Source: Acetobacter estunensis
GTDB lineage: Bacteria; Pseudomonadota; Alphaproteobacteria; Acetobacterales; Acetobacteraceae
Length of the DNA stretch: 64,000 bases
Assembly: GCF_019083805.1 (NCBI RefSeq)
Contig: NZ_JAHRDV010000012.1
Location: forward strand, 26,482-90,481
Reading direction: 5' to 3'
Every line of letters begins with the position of its first letter. Positions within the stretch are counted from its first letter, which is position 1. Below, one piece after another: positions 8,626 through 19,160 of this stretch. The notes beneath the pieces were generated by a model. That model saw only the letters and a program-made list of their open reading frames with translations. It ran no database searches and was not told the DNA's origin. The translations under genes were made by a program, and so were the position numbers.

Positions 8626-9126
8626 TCAGCGATCCTTCACGTGGTTGCGTCCAATATGAAAGGCTGAGACTAGACCAGACAGAAGCAGGAACGACACCAG
8701 TTCGACCATCAGCACGTAGCGGCCAAACAGGCTCAGTCCGACATCATGCGCTGTTATTGGGGCAAGGGAGGGTATGGATCCGGAAAGCGGGCTGACACAA
8801 TAAAGAAGTTCCACACATACAATGGTAGCCAGAATCCCCGGTCCCAGCCACACGCGCGGGCGCAGCCATTCCTTTTCACGCTGACTGTCCGATTGCCCCA
8901 GATTCAGCATCATGATGACGAAGACGAACAGCACCATGATCGCACCGGCGTAGATGATGATCTCCAGCATTGCCGCGAAGGACGCTCCCAGCATCACAAG
9001 CAGTGCCGCCAGCGCCAGTAGTGTCACGACCAGATACAGCACCGCATGCACGGCGACTTTCCGGGTAATGACCATGATGGCCCCGATGACAGTCACACTG
9101 GCAGCAAGAAGGGCCAGAGCGTACAT
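8626..9126 (-). CDS. nuoJ: NADH-quinone oxidoreductase subunit J
   Basis: A 166-residue membrane subunit with five helices. The diagnostic third helix is present as FAAMLEIIIYAGAIMVLFVF, the segment that carries the pi-bulge and rotates during turnover. The N-terminus MYALALLAASVTVIGAIMV is normal. It lies 5 bp after nuoI and 1 bp before nuoK. Length is close to E. coli NuoJ (184). Confidence 0.93.
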   Translation of the reverse strand: MYALALLAASVTVIGAIMVITRKVAVHAVLYLVVTLLALAALLVMLGASFAAMLEIIIYAGAIMVLFVFVIMMLNLGQSDSQREKEWLRPRVWLGPGILATIVCVELLYCVSPLSGSIPSLAPITAHDVGLSLFGRYVLMVELVSFLLLSGLVSAFHIGRNHVKDR

Positions 9127-9131
9127 GGTGG

Positions 9132-9644
9132 TTATGGCAGGAGGGAATGGAGATCGACAGGTGGGCGTTCGCGTTCGGATGCGCCACGCATCTTGCCGGG
9201 AATGGGAATGCCCGCGACATTATAGAAACTGTACTCGGGATATTTCCCGGTCCCGCTTATCAGAAGGTCTTCCTTTTCATAAACAAGATTGGGGCGTACG
9301 TATTCGCCCATTTCAAAATCGGGGGTCAGTTGTATCGCATAGGTGGGACAGGCTTCCTCGCAAAAGCCGCAGAAAATGCAACGGGAGAAATTGATCCGGA
9401 AATATTCTGGATACCAGCGTCCATCGGTCTCGGTTTTCTGCAGACTGATACAGTCCACAGGGCAGGCGACAGCGCACAGATTGCACGCCACACACCGTTC
9501 CTCTCCATCGGGATCGCGCGACAGGACGATCCGCCCACGATACCGCGGCGGCAGATAGGGCTGCTGTTCGGGATACTGCACGGTCGCACGTCGGTGGAAA
9601 GCGTGCAGCGCCGTCAGGAACAGGGTGCGCAATGTATTGAGCAT
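9132..9644 (-). CDS. nuoI: NADH-quinone oxidoreductase subunit I, 2 x [4Fe-4S]
   Basis: A 170-residue ferredoxin-like subunit that carries clusters N6a and N6b. Two full CxxCxxCxxxCP motifs are visible: [12 protein letters not shown] and [12 protein letters not shown]. They are followed by the conserved AIQLTPDFE and YEKEDLL segments. The ATG at 9644 ([13 protein letters not shown]) gives the usual amphipathic N-terminal anchor; the longer open frame upstream would run into nuoH. Gene spacing is 25 bp from nuoH and 5 bp to nuoJ. Confidence 0.95.
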   Translation of the reverse strand: MLNTLRTLFLTALHAFHRRATVQYPEQQPYLPPRYRGRIVLSRDPDGEERCVACNLCAVACPVDCISLQKTETDGRWYPEYFRINFSRCIFCGFCEEACPTYAIQLTPDFEMGEYVRPNLVYEKEDLLISGTGKYPEYSFYNVAGIPIPGKMRGASERERPPVDLHSLLP

Positions 9645-9669
9645 GGGAGGTGCCTTTGCGTCGGGCGTG

Positions 9670-10626
9670 CTACAAAGACGCATGCAGCATAAGAAGAGTT
9701 CCGGTCGCCATGACATTTAAAAGCGAAAGCGGCAGCAGGATTTTCCAGCCCAACGCCATCAACTGGTCGTAACGCGGACGAGGCAAGCTTGCGCGCAACA
9801 GAATGAAAAACACCACCATGCAACCGGTCTTGAACAGGAACCATATAGCGGGGGGCAGCAGTGGCCCGCGCCAGCCACCAAGGTAGAGCGTGGTCACAAG
9901 ACATGAGACCAGAACGATCCCGGCATATTCGGCAATGAAGAACATGCCGAATTTCATGCCTGAATATTCGGTATGGAAACCTGCGCCCAGTTCGTTCTCC
10001 CCTTCGGGAAGATCAAAGGGCAGACGGTGTGTTTCCGCAATGCCTGCAAGCAGGAAGACGCTAAATCCGAGACATTGCGGGATGATGAACCACAACCCCG
10101 CCTGCGCCGTCACGATGTCGTGCAGACTGAATGATCTGGCCATCATGACCACACCCAGAAGGGAAAGCGCCATGAAGACTTCGTAGCTGATCATCTGTGC
10201 GGCCGCCCGCATCCCACCCAGAAGCGCGAATTTACTGTTGGACGACCACCCGGCCAGCACCACCGCATAGACTCCCAGTCCCATCATGCCGAGAATGAAC
10301 AGCAGCCCGACATTCATGTCGCTAGCAATGCCCATGCTCATCGTGAACGGAATGACCGCAAAGGACAGCAGTACCGTCATCATGCCGATAGCCGGGGCAA
10401 GGATGAAAACACCTTGATCTGCAAAGGGTGGAATCCAGTCTTGCTTGAACAGGATCTTGATTCCGTCTGCCACGGCCTGAAACATGCCGCCCGGCCCCAC
10501 CCGGTTAGGGCCATGCCGGTCCTGCCATAAGCCCAGCAGACGCCGTTCGACCCATGTCAGCACGGTCGCAAGAGCAAGAAGGAGAAATGGCATAAGAATG
10601 ATGGTGAGGAGCGCTGAAGACGTCAT
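9670..10626 (-). CDS. nuoH: NADH-quinone oxidoreductase subunit H
   Basis: A 318-residue membrane subunit that forms most of the quinone-access channel. Diagnostic sequences are [20 protein letters not shown] near the N-terminus, [15 protein letters not shown], the loop [20 protein letters not shown], and [16 protein letters not shown] with the acidic residues lining the channel. Its ATG overlaps the nuoG stop by 4 bp. Length agrees with E. coli NuoH (325). Confidence 0.96.
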   Translation of the reverse strand: MTSSALLTIILMPFLLLALATVLTWVERRLLGLWQDRHGPNRVGPGGMFQAVADGIKILFKQDWIPPFADQGVFILAPAIGMMTVLLSFAVIPFTMSMGIASDMNVGLLFILGMMGLGVYAVVLAGWSSNSKFALLGGMRAAAQMISYEVFMALSLLGVVMMARSFSLHDIVTAQAGLWFIIPQCLGFSVFLLAGIAETHRLPFDLPEGENELGAGFHTEYSGMKFGMFFIAEYAGIVLVSCLVTTLYLGGWRGPLLPPAIWFLFKTGCMVVFFILLRASLPRPRYDQLMALGWKILLPLSLLNVMATGTLLMLHASL

Positions 10627-13358
10627 GATCGTTCTCCTTCACTGGGCAAATTCTCAAGCCGGGCCATGCGAGGAAAACGGAATGCGCGTGCGACCATGTA
10701 CGCGGGAAATAGGACAATGCCCTCAGGGAGGCCGGACACGGGTTCCACGGGCAAAACATGTGGCCCATCTTCCAGATGCAGCACTATACGGTCTGATTGG
10801 GCCGCACTGGCGGGCAGCCCCAGCGTCGGGACGGTTGATCGCGCCATGATGGGAGGCGAGAACAGGCTCAGTTCTTCGCTGCCGAACAGACGTATATCGG
10901 GCAGCACCAGAACGGTATCTGTCTGCGGGACATAGGGGGACGGAATGTCCGCGGTGTAAATGTACGGATGCGATTCCGTGTTTTGATTCTTCGCAGGGGA
11001 TAATAGCCGAATGCCGGATGGGCCGCCGCGCAGAGGGCCCCCAATCTCAAACTGGAACCGGTTGAGCGCCTGCACCGAATTCCATGCTGGCACTTGATAG
11101 TAGGGGACCAGCGCGCCGGGCATGTCTGGTTCGTAGGTCCCTTCCATTGAACTGCTGAATGGTGTGTCCGGACTGGCGGGTGGTGGCTGGTCACGCACAC
11201 TGACGAAGGAACGAATGACGGTCCGCCCGCTGGCGCGATAGGTCTGGCTGCGTAGTTTCTCACCATTGATACGGTAATCCGCTCCGGGCGCAGCCATAGT
11301 TGCGGGGGCAAGATTGGGAAACGCCGTTGCCAGCGCGGCGAGAACCTCATCGAGATTTTCCCAGCCGATCAGCTCCGTTACAGGGAGCGTGGATAGATCA
11401 AGACTTCGGCCCAACGCCTGTATCCACCGCCAGCCAGCCTGTATGGGAGCAGGAGGAAAGACCGCCTGAAAAAAGCGTTGTGCCCTGCCTTCCTGATTGA
11501 TCAGCGTGCCGTTGCATTCGCTGAAGGCAGCAATGGGCAAAACAAGACTGGCGTGCTGGCACAGCGGTGTCACCGTATGGTCGATCATGACGATGTCGGG
11601 GACGGTTGCCACAAGTTCCGCCACGTCCGCCGGATCGAGATGGCGCGTCAGATCATTTTCCACGACGATCAGGGTGGAAATCTCGCCCGCTCGCACCTGT
11701 TCCATCACCGTTTCCAGCGGCAGTCCGCCCAGCATGGCCAGCCCCATGCTGTTGCATTCCGGCAGAACCAGCGACAGGCCCGTGGCAGGTGTGGTGCGGG
11801 CAAGAGCTGCGGCAATACTGGCGGCGGCCTGCATCAGTGCGGGGGAGCCATACTGCATGCCGGATACGACCAGCGGCTTTCGGGCGGCCAGCAGCGCCTG
11901 CGCAATGCCTGCGGCGAGCGCCGCATCATCCGGCGTCAGATCCATGACGGGTGGAGCGGAGGACTCAATTTCGTGGGCGATGGCAAAGCCAAGTCGTGCG
12001 ATATCATCGGGTGCTGCGCGAAAGGTTTCGGCTGCCACACTGTCGAGATCGGTCGGCGCAGGTGTCAGGACATGCAGGGTGGAAGGGCACTCGCTGCCCA
12101 GCGTACGGACCGCTGCATCCATCCAGCGTGGTACCTTGGCGTTGTCTGCTGTATGGAAAGAGGCTTGACGCACCGACTGCCGCAGCGAAAGGCCCAGTCG
12201 AGGGGCGGTGGCGCATACGTCTTCGCCCAGCACCAGCACGGCGTCGGCGCTTTCCATTTCATGCAGGGTGGGAAGAGCGCCGGGATGCCGGGTGAGCAGG
12301 GTATGCGCCAGTTCCGTGCATTCCTGTTCCTGCCGTGTCTGGCCGGTGGAAAAATGCTCTGCCCCTACCAGCGCCCACAGGCTGAAACAGGTCTCCAAGG
12401 CCGCGCGGGAAGAGGCTATGCCCACAACCCGCCCTTTTGTTGCCATACGCGCGAAAGCAGTGAGAGCATCGGCCATGGGTACAGGCACCTGCTGTCCGTC
12501 AATGGCGCGCAGCGGCGTGCATATCCGTGTCGGCGCATTGACAAAACCATGACCGAACCGGCCCCGGTCGCACAACACATAGCGGTTGATGTCCGCATTG
12601 TAGCGGTTGAGGACACGCCGGAGGGTTTCCTCCCGGGCATTGACGATGGTGTTGCAACCCACCGCACAATGTACGCACACCGAGGGCGCCCCCCGCATGT
12701 CCCATTTGCGGGTGTAAACGGCAGAAAAGGGTTTGTCGGTAAACACGCCGGTCGGGCAGATTTCCACAAGATTGCCGCTGAACGCGTTTTGCAGTGTGCC
12801 GTCTTCGGCGCGACCGAAATAGACATTGTCATGTGACGCGAAAGCCGCCAGATCATCGCCGCCTGCGTAATCACGGTAGAACCGCACACAGCGATAGCAG
12901 GCGATGCAGCGGTTCATTTCATGTTTTACGAACGGCCCAAGATCCTGATTGCGATGGGTCCGTTTCGTAAACCGGTAGCGGCGGGTGTTGTGCCCGGTCA
13001 TGACCGTCATGTCCTGCAGATGACATTCGCCACCTTCCTCGCAGACTGGGCAGTCATGTGGATGGTTGACCATCATCCATTCGATGATCCCGGCGCGAAA
13101 GTCGCGGGCTTCCGGATCGTCGATGGAGATGATGGCGTTCTCGCTGGCTGGAGTCATGCAGGCCATCACGATGCGGCCCTTCCTGTCCTCCGGCCCGCTG
13201 AACTGTTTGACGGCGCACTGCCGGCACGCCCCGACGGAGCCGAGTTCGGGATGCCAGCAGAAATAGGGCAGGTTGGCACCGGCCTCCAGGCAGGCCTGAA
13301 GCAGATTGATGTCGCTGCGGGTCTGGCAATCTCGTCCATCGATGCGGATGGTGGTCAT
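10623..13358 (-). CDS. nuoG: NADH-quinone oxidoreductase subunit G (iron-sulfur, N-module)
   Basis: A 911-residue protein with an N-terminal [2Fe-2S] domain (Cys cluster around [17 protein letters not shown]). Next comes the His/Cys motif [18 protein letters not shown], the [4Fe-4S] motif [10 protein letters not shown], and a further Cys set at CVHCAVGCN matching the extra N7 cluster of the E. coli-type subunit. A long molybdopterin-oxidoreductase-like domain follows that carries no cofactor in this family. Length is close to E. coli NuoG (908). The ATG at 13358 ([11 protein letters not shown]) overlaps the nuoF stop by 4 bp; the stop overlaps nuoH. Confidence 0.95.
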   Translation of the reverse strand: MTTIRIDGRDCQTRSDINLLQACLEAGANLPYFCWHPELGSVGACRQCAVKQFSGPEDRKGRIVMACMTPASENAIISIDDPEARDFRAGIIEWMMVNHPHDCPVCEEGGECHLQDMTVMTGHNTRRYRFTKRTHRNQDLGPFVKHEMNRCIACYRCVRFYRDYAGGDDLAAFASHDNVYFGRAEDGTLQNAFSGNLVEICPTGVFTDKPFSAVYTRKWDMRGAPSVCVHCAVGCNTIVNAREETLRRVLNRYNADINRYVLCDRGRFGHGFVNAPTRICTPLRAIDGQQVPVPMADALTAFARMATKGRVVGIASSRAALETCFSLWALVGAEHFSTGQTRQEQECTELAHTLLTRHPGALPTLHEMESADAVLVLGEDVCATAPRLGLSLRQSVRQASFHTADNAKVPRWMDAAVRTLGSECPSTLHVLTPAPTDLDSVAAETFRAAPDDIARLGFAIAHEIESSAPPVMDLTPDDAALAAGIAQALLAARKPLVVSGMQYGSPALMQAAASIAAALARTTPATGLSLVLPECNSMGLAMLGGLPLETVMEQVRAGEISTLIVVENDLTRHLDPADVAELVATVPDIVMIDHTVTPLCQHASLVLPIAAFSECNGTLINQEGRAQRFFQAVFPPAPIQAGWRWIQALGRSLDLSTLPVTELIGWENLDEVLAALATAFPNLAPATMAAPGADYRINGEKLRSQTYRASGRTVIRSFVSVRDQPPPASPDTPFSSSMEGTYEPDMPGALVPYYQVPAWNSVQALNRFQFEIGGPLRGGPSGIRLLSPAKNQNTESHPYIYTADIPSPYVPQTDTVLVLPDIRLFGSEELSLFSPPIMARSTVPTLGLPASAAQSDRIVLHLEDGPHVLPVEPVSGLPEGIVLFPAYMVARAFRFPRMARLENLPSEGERS

Positions 13359-14659
13359 GGTCCTGCTCCGGCTTGATGCGGGCAACGGCCCTGCTGGATG
13401 TGGGCGGCAAAATCGGCGGCAAAAAGCTTCAGTCCACTGGCCAGCGGCGCCATCGCTCCCGGCGCATGGGCGCAGAAGGTCCGCCCTGGAGCGCCCAGCA
13501 TGCGGGCATGACGGTCGAGCTGCTCCAAATCTTCATCACGACCCGTCCCGTCCTCGATCGCGTCCAGCAGGCGCTCCACCCAAGGCAGCCCGTCGCGGCA
13601 TGGCGTGCACCAGCCGCAGGATTCCTGCGCGAAGAAATGTTCAAGATTGCGGATCATGCCGATGGGGCAGGTGCGGTCATCCAGAATGATGGCCATGCCG
13701 GTGCCAAGCCTGCTGCCTGCTTTTTCCACCGATCCGTAATCCATGGCGACATCGAGGGCCGTGGTGTCGATAAAGGCGGTGGACGCCCCGCCGGGCAGCA
13801 GGGCGCGCAACTGGTAGCCGGGGCGCATGCCGCCAGCATGATCCTCAATGATCTGACGCAGCGGCGTGCCGATCGGCAGTTCCCATGCGCCCGGCTTTGC
13901 TACGCGCCCGCTGACACCATAGATCTTGGTGCCGCCATCCTCTCCCAGCCCGAGGCCAGCAAACCATTCCGGTCCGTTGGCGATGATATGGGGCAGGTTG
14001 CACAGCGTCTCGACATTGTTCACCACGCTTGGCGCGCCCCACAGGCCGCCAGTCTGCGGAAAGGGCGGCTTGCTGCGTGGTGTGGCGCGACGGCCTTCCA
14101 GCGCGGTCAGAAGGGCGGTTTCCTCGCCACATATGTAGCGCCCAGCGCTGGAATGTACGTGGATGTCAAAACTGAAGTCTGAGCCGAGAATATTTTCACC
14201 CAGCCAGCCCTGCTGCTGTGCCTCTCCGATCGCATGCTGCAGGCGGACGCAGGCTTCCTGATATTCCCCACGCAGGAACACGATGCCATGCCCCGCCTGT
14301 ACGGCGTAGGCGGCAAGGATCATCCCTTCGATCAGTTGGAGAGGATTGCCTTCCAGTAGCCAGCGATCCTTGAAAGTGCCTGGCTCCATCTCGTCGGCAT
14401 TGGCGATCAGGTATTTGCGGCGTTCGGATGCGGGTTCCTTGGGCACGAAGCTCCATTTTTGCCCTGTTCCGAAGCCTGCGCCTCCACGCCCGCGCAGCTT
14501 TGAGCGTGTCACCTTGTCAATGATTTCAGCCGGGGCAAGGCTTCCGAGCGCCAGCCGCGCAGCCTGCCAGCCGCCAGCGCGTTCGTATGCCGCGCAGTCC
14601 GGTGGACCGGCAGCAGGGTCGATCATGGCGGTGAGGGGATGTTCGGAGGCGGCCGTCAT
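13355..14659 (-). CDS. nuoF: NADH-quinone oxidoreductase subunit F (FMN, NADH-binding)
   Basis: A 434-residue subunit that oxidises NADH. The glycine-rich NADH/FMN region is clear: RGRGGAGFGTGQKW, NADEMEPGTFKDRWLLEG and YICGEETALLTALEGRR. The C-terminal N3 cluster ligands appear as SCGWCTPCRDG and a later Cys in FCAHAPGA. It overlaps nuoE by 4 bp and nuoG by 4 bp. Length matches E. coli NuoF (445). Confidence 0.96.
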   Translation of the reverse strand: MTAASEHPLTAMIDPAAGPPDCAAYERAGGWQAARLALGSLAPAEIIDKVTRSKLRGRGGAGFGTGQKWSFVPKEPASERRKYLIANADEMEPGTFKDRWLLEGNPLQLIEGMILAAYAVQAGHGIVFLRGEYQEACVRLQHAIGEAQQQGWLGENILGSDFSFDIHVHSSAGRYICGEETALLTALEGRRATPRSKPPFPQTGGLWGAPSVVNNVETLCNLPHIIANGPEWFAGLGLGEDGGTKIYGVSGRVAKPGAWELPIGTPLRQIIEDHAGGMRPGYQLRALLPGGASTAFIDTTALDVAMDYGSVEKAGSRLGTGMAIILDDRTCPIGMIRNLEHFFAQESCGWCTPCRDGLPWVERLLDAIEDGTGRDEDLEQLDRHARMLGAPGRTFCAHAPGAMAPLASGLKLFAADFAAHIQQGRCPHQAGAGP

Positions 14660-15147
14660 GGCGTGTCCCTCAGCGTAGCGATCAGGTGATCGAGGCTTTC
14701 CGTGGTCACATCTCCATGCAGCGTGTCGTCAACCAGCATGGCCGGCGCGTGATCGCAGTGTCCGATACAGACGGTTGGAAGCAGCGTGATGGCGTTGTCC
14801 GTCGTGGTTTCTCCCGGCTTTATGTCCAGTTTCCGACACAGATGGGCGCAGAGCGGCTCGCGTCCCATGATCCAACATGAAACGCTGTCACACAGCATGA
14901 TGACATGCCGTCCGACCGGCCTGCGGAACAGCAGGTTGAAATAGGTCGCGACGCCATCGAGATCATCCGCCGACATGCTCAGTAGGTCGGCCACTTCGCG
15001 CAGATGCGTGGTGCTGACCCAGCCAAAGCGGGCTTGCACCAGTCGTAGTGCCGCGACACTTGCGCCGCGCGGATGCAGTTCCTGCGCTGCAAGGGTAAGG
15101 ATGTCCGTGCGCAGGGGCGCTGGAAGGGGAAGATCAGCGATCGACAT
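14656..15147 (-). CDS. nuoE: NADH-quinone oxidoreductase subunit E, [2Fe-2S]
   Basis: A 163-residue thioredoxin-fold subunit that holds cluster N1a. The four ligands are present in the expected spacing: CDSVSC (C-x4-C) and CIGHCDHAP (C-x3-C). The N-terminal helical bundle includes [20 protein letters not shown] and [16 protein letters not shown]. The gene overlaps the end of nuoCD by 14 bp and nuoF by 4 bp. Confidence 0.94.
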   Translation of the reverse strand: MSIADLPLPAPLRTDILTLAAQELHPRGASVAALRLVQARFGWVSTTHLREVADLLSMSADDLDGVATYFNLLFRRPVGRHVIMLCDSVSCWIMGREPLCAHLCRKLDIKPGETTTDNAITLLPTVCIGHCDHAPAMLVDDTLHGDVTTESLDHLIATLRDTP

Positions 15148-16894
15148 CGGCCATCACGAAATCGATGCTGCCCAAGATCGCGATCAGGTCTGCGACCATG
15201 ATGCCGCGACTGAGCAGCGGGATCATTTGCAGGTGGGCGAACGAAGGTGTGCGGATGCGCGTGCGGTAGGATGTCGTGCCGCCGTCGCTGATGAGGGTGT
15301 AGGTGTTCACGCCTTTTGTGGCTTCGATGCTGGCCCGCGCTTCTCCCGGCGGAATGACCGGCCCCCAGCTTACGCTGAGGAAGTGATGGATCAGGGTTTC
15401 GATGTCATGCATCGTCTGCGCCTTGGGCGGAGGGGTTGTTAGTGGATGATCGGCCTTGACCGGGCCTGTGGGCATGTTGTCCACGCACTGGCGGATGATG
15501 CGCAGGCTCTGGCGTATTTCCTCTATATGCACGGCGATCCGGTCATAACAGTCGCCGTTGGTGCCAATGGGAATGTCGAATTCAAGCTGGTCGTAACAGG
15601 CATAGGGTGCGTGTTTCCGGTAGTCCCATTCCAGCCCCGTGGCGCGCAGCCCCGGCCCGGTAACGCCCCATTCAACGGCCTCCGCGGTGGTGTAGGCGCC
15701 AATCCCCTTCGTGCGAGCGCGAAAGATGGGGTTGCGCATGACCATCGCATCGTATTCGTCCAGCCGCAGGGGAAGATCGTGAAGAAAGGTTCGGATCAGC
15801 CCTTCCCATCCATTGGGCAAATCCATGGCGACCCCGCCAATGCGAAACCACGCCGGATGCATGCGAAAGCCGCAGATCGCCTCGATAATCCCAAACACAC
15901 GTTCGCGGTCGGTAAACATGTAGAATACGGGAGAAAGTTGCCCAACATCCTGCGCCATTGTGCCGTAGAAGACGAGGTGGCTGGCAATGCGAAATAGTTC
16001 CGCGAGCATGACGCGGATCATTTGTGCTCGTGACGGCACGGTAATCCCGGCCAAAGTCTCGACGGCCATCACATAGGGGAAATTGTTCATGACGCCGCCG
16101 AGATAATCCACCCGGTCGGTATAGGGGATGTAGGTGTGCCATGACTGGCGTTCCCCCATCTTTTCCGCGCCCCGATGGTGAAAGCCGATATCGGGCACGG
16201 CATCGACAATCCGTTCTCCTTCCAGTTGCAGCACGATGCGGAACACCCCGTGCACGCTGGGGTGATTGGGGCCGAGGTTGAGAAACATGAAGTCGCTGTG
16301 GGCACTATGCCGTCGCATGTCCCACGAGGAAGGATCAAAGCGTAGGGCGTCCTGCTCACGCGCTTCGTGTTCTTCCGTCAGGCTGTAGGGAGGCATTTCC
16401 GTGGCGCGGGCATGGTGGTCCTTGCGCAGTGGATGTCCGGTCCATGTGGGTGGGGTCAGGATACGGCGCAGGGAGGGGTGGTTCTGGAAATGGATGCCGA
16501 ACAAATCCCATATTTCGCGCTCATACCAGTTGGCGTTGGGCCACAGGTCACAGATACTGGGCAGAGTGGGAGCAGTTGCACCGAGGGGCACCTTGATCCG
16601 CACCTCATCCGTGCGGGAGGCAAGTGAAATCAGGTGATAGACAACTGTGAATGCCGATTTTGGCTGCCCATCGCGGTGGATGCGATCGCGTTCATCTATG
16701 GCTGTCAGATCCAGTAGCATGAGGGGTGCCGACGCCTTCAGTGCGGCAAACGTGGAGCGCAGATCGGTCGCCGCGATCCAGAGAATGGAGACGCCGTCAC
16801 ATGCTGTCTGTGTCGCCAACAGGCCGCCGGGAAGATGCTCCGAAATTCTTTCCACAAGTCTCTGTTCGCGGGCGGGAGAAAGGAGCGTCGTCAT
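15134..16894 (-). CDS. nuoCD: NADH-quinone oxidoreductase fused subunit C/D
   Basis: A single 586-residue frame joins NuoC (about residues 1-180, with [20 protein letters not shown] and GHPLRKDHH) to NuoD (about 195-586, with [37 protein letters not shown] and DRVDYLGGV). NuoD forms the quinone site with NuoB. The fused form is typical of E. coli and its relatives, whereas most alphaproteobacteria keep nuoC and nuoD separate. Length is close to E. coli NuoCD (about 600). The fusion supports a horizontally acquired operon. Confidence 0.95.
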   Translation of the reverse strand: MTTLLSPAREQRLVERISEHLPGGLLATQTACDGVSILWIAATDLRSTFAALKASAPLMLLDLTAIDERDRIHRDGQPKSAFTVVYHLISLASRTDEVRIKVPLGATAPTLPSICDLWPNANWYEREIWDLFGIHFQNHPSLRRILTPPTWTGHPLRKDHHARATEMPPYSLTEEHEAREQDALRFDPSSWDMRRHSAHSDFMFLNLGPNHPSVHGVFRIVLQLEGERIVDAVPDIGFHHRGAEKMGERQSWHTYIPYTDRVDYLGGVMNNFPYVMAVETLAGITVPSRAQMIRVMLAELFRIASHLVFYGTMAQDVGQLSPVFYMFTDRERVFGIIEAICGFRMHPAWFRIGGVAMDLPNGWEGLIRTFLHDLPLRLDEYDAMVMRNPIFRARTKGIGAYTTAEAVEWGVTGPGLRATGLEWDYRKHAPYACYDQLEFDIPIGTNGDCYDRIAVHIEEIRQSLRIIRQCVDNMPTGPVKADHPLTTPPPKAQTMHDIETLIHHFLSVSWGPVIPPGEARASIEATKGVNTYTLISDGGTTSYRTRIRTPSFAHLQMIPLLSRGIMVADLIAILGSIDFVMADVDR

Positions 16895-16899
16895 GGGCG

Positions 16900-17535
16900 T
16901 CAGATCCCGTCCGGCGTGCGTAGGCCGCGCATGGCCCGACGCTGTTCGCGCTTTTCATCGCGTAGACTGGGTGGTGTCACGGATTCCGCGCCCTGCGGTC
17001 CGACCATCCAGCTTAGGGGTCTGCGTTGTGTGCCAATGGATTTTTGCAATAGCAGTAGTCCCTCAAGCAGCGCCTCGGGACGCGGGGGACAGCCGGGCAC
17101 ATACACGTCCACGGGCAGGAAACTGTCCACGCCCTGCACGACACTGTAAATGTCATACATGCCGCCGGAATTGGCGCATGATCCCATGGAGATCACCCAG
17201 CGTGGCTCCAGCATCTGATTGTAAAGATGCTGGATAACCGGAGCCATTTTGACGAACACGGTGCCGGAGATGACGATCAGGTCGGCTTCGCGTGGTGTGG
17301 CGCGCAGGACTTCGGACCCGAAACGGGCGATGTCGAAGCGGCTGGTGAAGGCCGTCGCCATTTCCACGTAACAGCATGACAGGCCAAAATTCAGCGGCCA
17401 GATCGAATTTTTCTGCCCCCACGAGACAAAATCCTGCAACCGGCCCATGACCAGATTGCGGCGGAGGGTTTCACTGAAACTGGGCGAAAGCTGCGCGTTT
17501 CTGGGCGCGCCGGGGGAAGAAAGGGACCAACTCAT
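16900..17535 (-). CDS. nuoB: NADH-quinone oxidoreductase subunit B, cluster N2
   Basis: A 211-residue subunit that carries the terminal cluster N2. The tandem cysteines are visible in [10 protein letters not shown], followed by further ligands in [10 protein letters not shown] and [13 protein letters not shown]. The start at 17535 ([11 protein letters not shown]) is chosen because it overlaps the nuoA stop by 4 bp; the upstream extension in the frame is a shadow of nuoA. Length agrees with E. coli NuoB (220). Confidence 0.96.
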   Translation of the reverse strand: MSWSLSSPGAPRNAQLSPSFSETLRRNLVMGRLQDFVSWGQKNSIWPLNFGLSCCYVEMATAFTSRFDIARFGSEVLRATPREADLIVISGTVFVKMAPVIQHLYNQMLEPRWVISMGSCANSGGMYDIYSVVQGVDSFLPVDVYVPGCPPRPEALLEGLLLLQKSIGTQRRPLSWMVGPQGAESVTPPSLRDEKREQRRAMRGLRTPDGI

Positions 17536-17957
17536 GGTGCGAGGTCCTTTCGTGTGTCCGTTACACGGCGTGGACGAACCTGCGGCCCCCAGTCCAGCGC
17601 TCCGGCTCGCCACAGATAGGCAAGGGAAATCGCCAGAAAGACAGTAAAGGCGAGGGCTGCGCCATAACCGATCCATCCCGTTTCGGTCACAACAGTTGCC
17701 CATGTCAGGAGAATGGCTGTTTCGACATCAAAAATGACAAAGAACATAGCCACTAAGTAATATTGTACAAGCAGCCGCAGGTGTGCCGATCTGGTGGGTA
17801 TGATGCCGGATTCAAAGGGGAGCGACATGGAGCGACCCATGGCCCTGCCGCGCCGCCGGGTGCCGGTTATGGTGGACAGTCCCATCATGCAGGCCAGCAT
17901 TATTCCTATGACAAGTGCATAGGTGAAAATTGACCATATAGTGGAAACATTTTCCAT
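17532..17957 (-). CDS. nuoA: NADH-quinone oxidoreductase subunit A
   Basis: The first gene of the operon encodes 141 residues with three membrane helices. The diagnostic loop and second helix are [17 protein letters not shown] and [18 protein letters not shown], including the conserved FDVE. The start at 17957 (MENVSTIW) has no strong ribosome-binding site. Upstream lies a roughly 290-bp AT-rich region with a 21-bp inverted repeat, the likely control region of the whole operon. Confidence 0.94.
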   Translation of the reverse strand: MENVSTIWSIFTYALVIGIMLACMMGLSTITGTRRRGRAMGRSMSLPFESGIIPTRSAHLRLLVQYYLVAMFFVIFDVETAILLTWATVVTETGWIGYGAALAFTVFLAISLAYLWRAGALDWGPQVRPRRVTDTRKDLAP

Positions 17958-18252
17958 AACTGGTGTTTCCGTTTCTGTTTGTTCTGAACGGAGATATTTT
18001 GTGTAGTGCTATTCGCAGTGACAGGCGATAATCAGTCACCGCCTGATGTAGGGGGATGTGGGCACCCCTATATATTCCAACTGAATATATGAAATGCCGG
18101 AGTATGCTGCCAGTCGCTTATACGCGTCTGTAAAAAGAAAGTTGCGGTGTGATCATGAAAGTTTTTTCAGGGGAGATGTGGCTCGTTGCGGGATGTAGCC
18201 CTGCCAAGAGGGTGTTATGTACTTTATGGTGTGAGTGTTGCAGAACAGATGG
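17958..18252 (-). promoter_or_regulatory. Leader/promoter region of the nuo operon
   Basis: This gene-free stretch separates nuoA from the divergent IS5 relic and must contain the promoter for the 14-gene transcript. It is AT-rich, with runs such as the poly-A/T tract around 18131-18180. On the minus strand a TATAAG hexamer (18118-18123) is a possible -10 element, but no convincing -35 can be paired with it. The inverted repeat at 18070-18090 is the most conspicuous structure. Confidence 0.4.
18070..18090. promoter_or_regulatory. Perfect inverted repeat upstream of nuoA (operator candidate)
   Basis: Two exact 8-bp arms, ATATATTC and GAATATAT, flank a 5-bp spacer, CAACT. The element lies about 115 bp upstream of the nuoA start codon within the AT-rich leader. 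Size and symmetry suit a dimeric regulator. It is not an FNR box (TTGAT-N4-ATCAA) or a Fur box, and I do not recognise the cognate protein. Confidence 0.45.
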
Positions 18253-18962
18253 ATGAATACTGTCCGCAAACCATATCCGTCTGATATCAGCGATGAAGAG
18301 TGGTCGCTGATTATTCCGTATCTTCTTCCGATGAAGGAAGGCGTAGAACAACGCCATCATGATCTGCGGGAGTTGTTCAACGGTCTGCGGTATGTGATCC
18401 GTTACGGCATTGCGTGGCGTGCAATGCCGAACGACCTTCCGCCGTGGACTGCGTTTACCAGCAATCCCGGCGCTGGATGGATGCGGGATGTTTCGAGGCT
18501 GTTATGCACGATCTTCGGGCTGTACTGCGTATTGCGGCGGGCAGGAAAGCGGAGCCGACGACGGCGATCATCGACAGCAGGGCACTGTGTTCGACCCCGG
18601 AAAGCGCGCTACGGTCAGGGTATGATGGCGCGAAAAGAAAAAAGGATCGAAGCAGCACATGGCGGTCGATACTCCGAGGCATCTTCTGGCCCTGCACGTC
18701 AGTCATCCCGGCAAACAAGGATGACTCGGCAGAAATCGATCCGCTGGCAGAAGCCATTCAGCAGGCAACAGAGGACAGCGTGAACTGGCATGGGCCGATC
18801 AGGGCTATACTGGATCAGAACCGGCACAAGCCGCTCAAGAGTAGGATATCACCCTCGAAATCGTCAGGTTGTTTCAGGCAAAACGGGGTTTTGTGGTGCT
18901 GCCCCGACAATGGAGCGTGGAGAGATCGTTCGCGTGGGCGACACGGTGCAGAAGGCTCGTAA
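18253..18962 (+). pseudogene. IS5-family transposase relic
   Basis: Starting with MNTVRKPYPSDISDEEWSLI, the + strand encodes the N-terminus of an IS5-family transposase through HDLRELFNGLRYVIRYGIAW. After a frameshift near 18455 it continues as VYQQSRRWMDAGCFEAVMHD and LRIAAGRKAEPTTAIIDSRA, then SGYDGAKRKK. Another shift leads to ANKDDSAEIDPLAEAIQQAT. It ends around a segment resembling the RSFAWATR motif near 18930-18950 and lacks the C-terminal tail. At least three frame changes make it inactive. It is inserted between the nuo leader and the integrase relic. Confidence 0.82.
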
Positions 18963-18971
18963 TAGATTAGG

Positions 18972-18993
18972 TGTTTAGTCCCGGGACTAAACA
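18972..18993. repeat. Perfect 22-bp palindrome at the IS5/integrase relic junction
   Basis: The half-site TGTTTAGTCCC is followed directly by its exact reverse complement, giving a gapless 22-bp palindrome. It lies 10 bp after the end of recognisable IS5 transposase sequence and at the point where the integrase relic stops. It could be two abutting insertion-sequence ends, a target-site scar, or a recognition site. No T-run follows, so it is unlikely to be a terminator. Confidence 0.6.
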
Positions 18994-19160
18994 GGTAGGG
19001 AACAAGGATGAGTGTTTGCTCTTTGCCTTCAGGGGGGTAGCGCATTCGCCAGATATTGCTTCCAGACTGCTATGACGTGGAGGAAAAGGCCTCCACTGTC
19101 TGCCAACCGATACGCTTTCTCAGCGGGTTTAGCTGTTCGGGTCTTTGTATCTGTCAGCAT
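18994..19160 (-). pseudogene. P4-type tyrosine integrase, N-terminal relic
   Basis: From the ATG at 19158-19160 the minus strand encodes MLTDTKTRTAKPAEKAYRLA followed by DSGGLFLHVIA. After a frameshift it gives NIWRMRYPPEGKEQTLIL. This is the N-terminal DUF4102-type arm domain of P4-like integrases, whose pattern is LTDT..R.AKP..K.YKLAD.GGLYL.V...G...WR.RY...GKE..L. The rest, including the catalytic domain, is gone; the sequence stops at the 22-bp palindrome and IS5 relic. It lies 160 bp downstream of tRNA-Ser in the same orientation, the classic position of an integrase at its tRNA attachment site. Confidence 0.72.

Noticed and set aside
11478..12836. Open frame of 452 codons on the plus strand
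   Set aside because: Antisense to nuoG, which has all expected iron-sulfur motifs; no domain of its own.
17958..18252. FNR or NtrC binding site upstream of nuoA
   Set aside because: No TTGAT-N4-ATCAA or TGCACC-like element found; the inverted repeat present has a different sequence.
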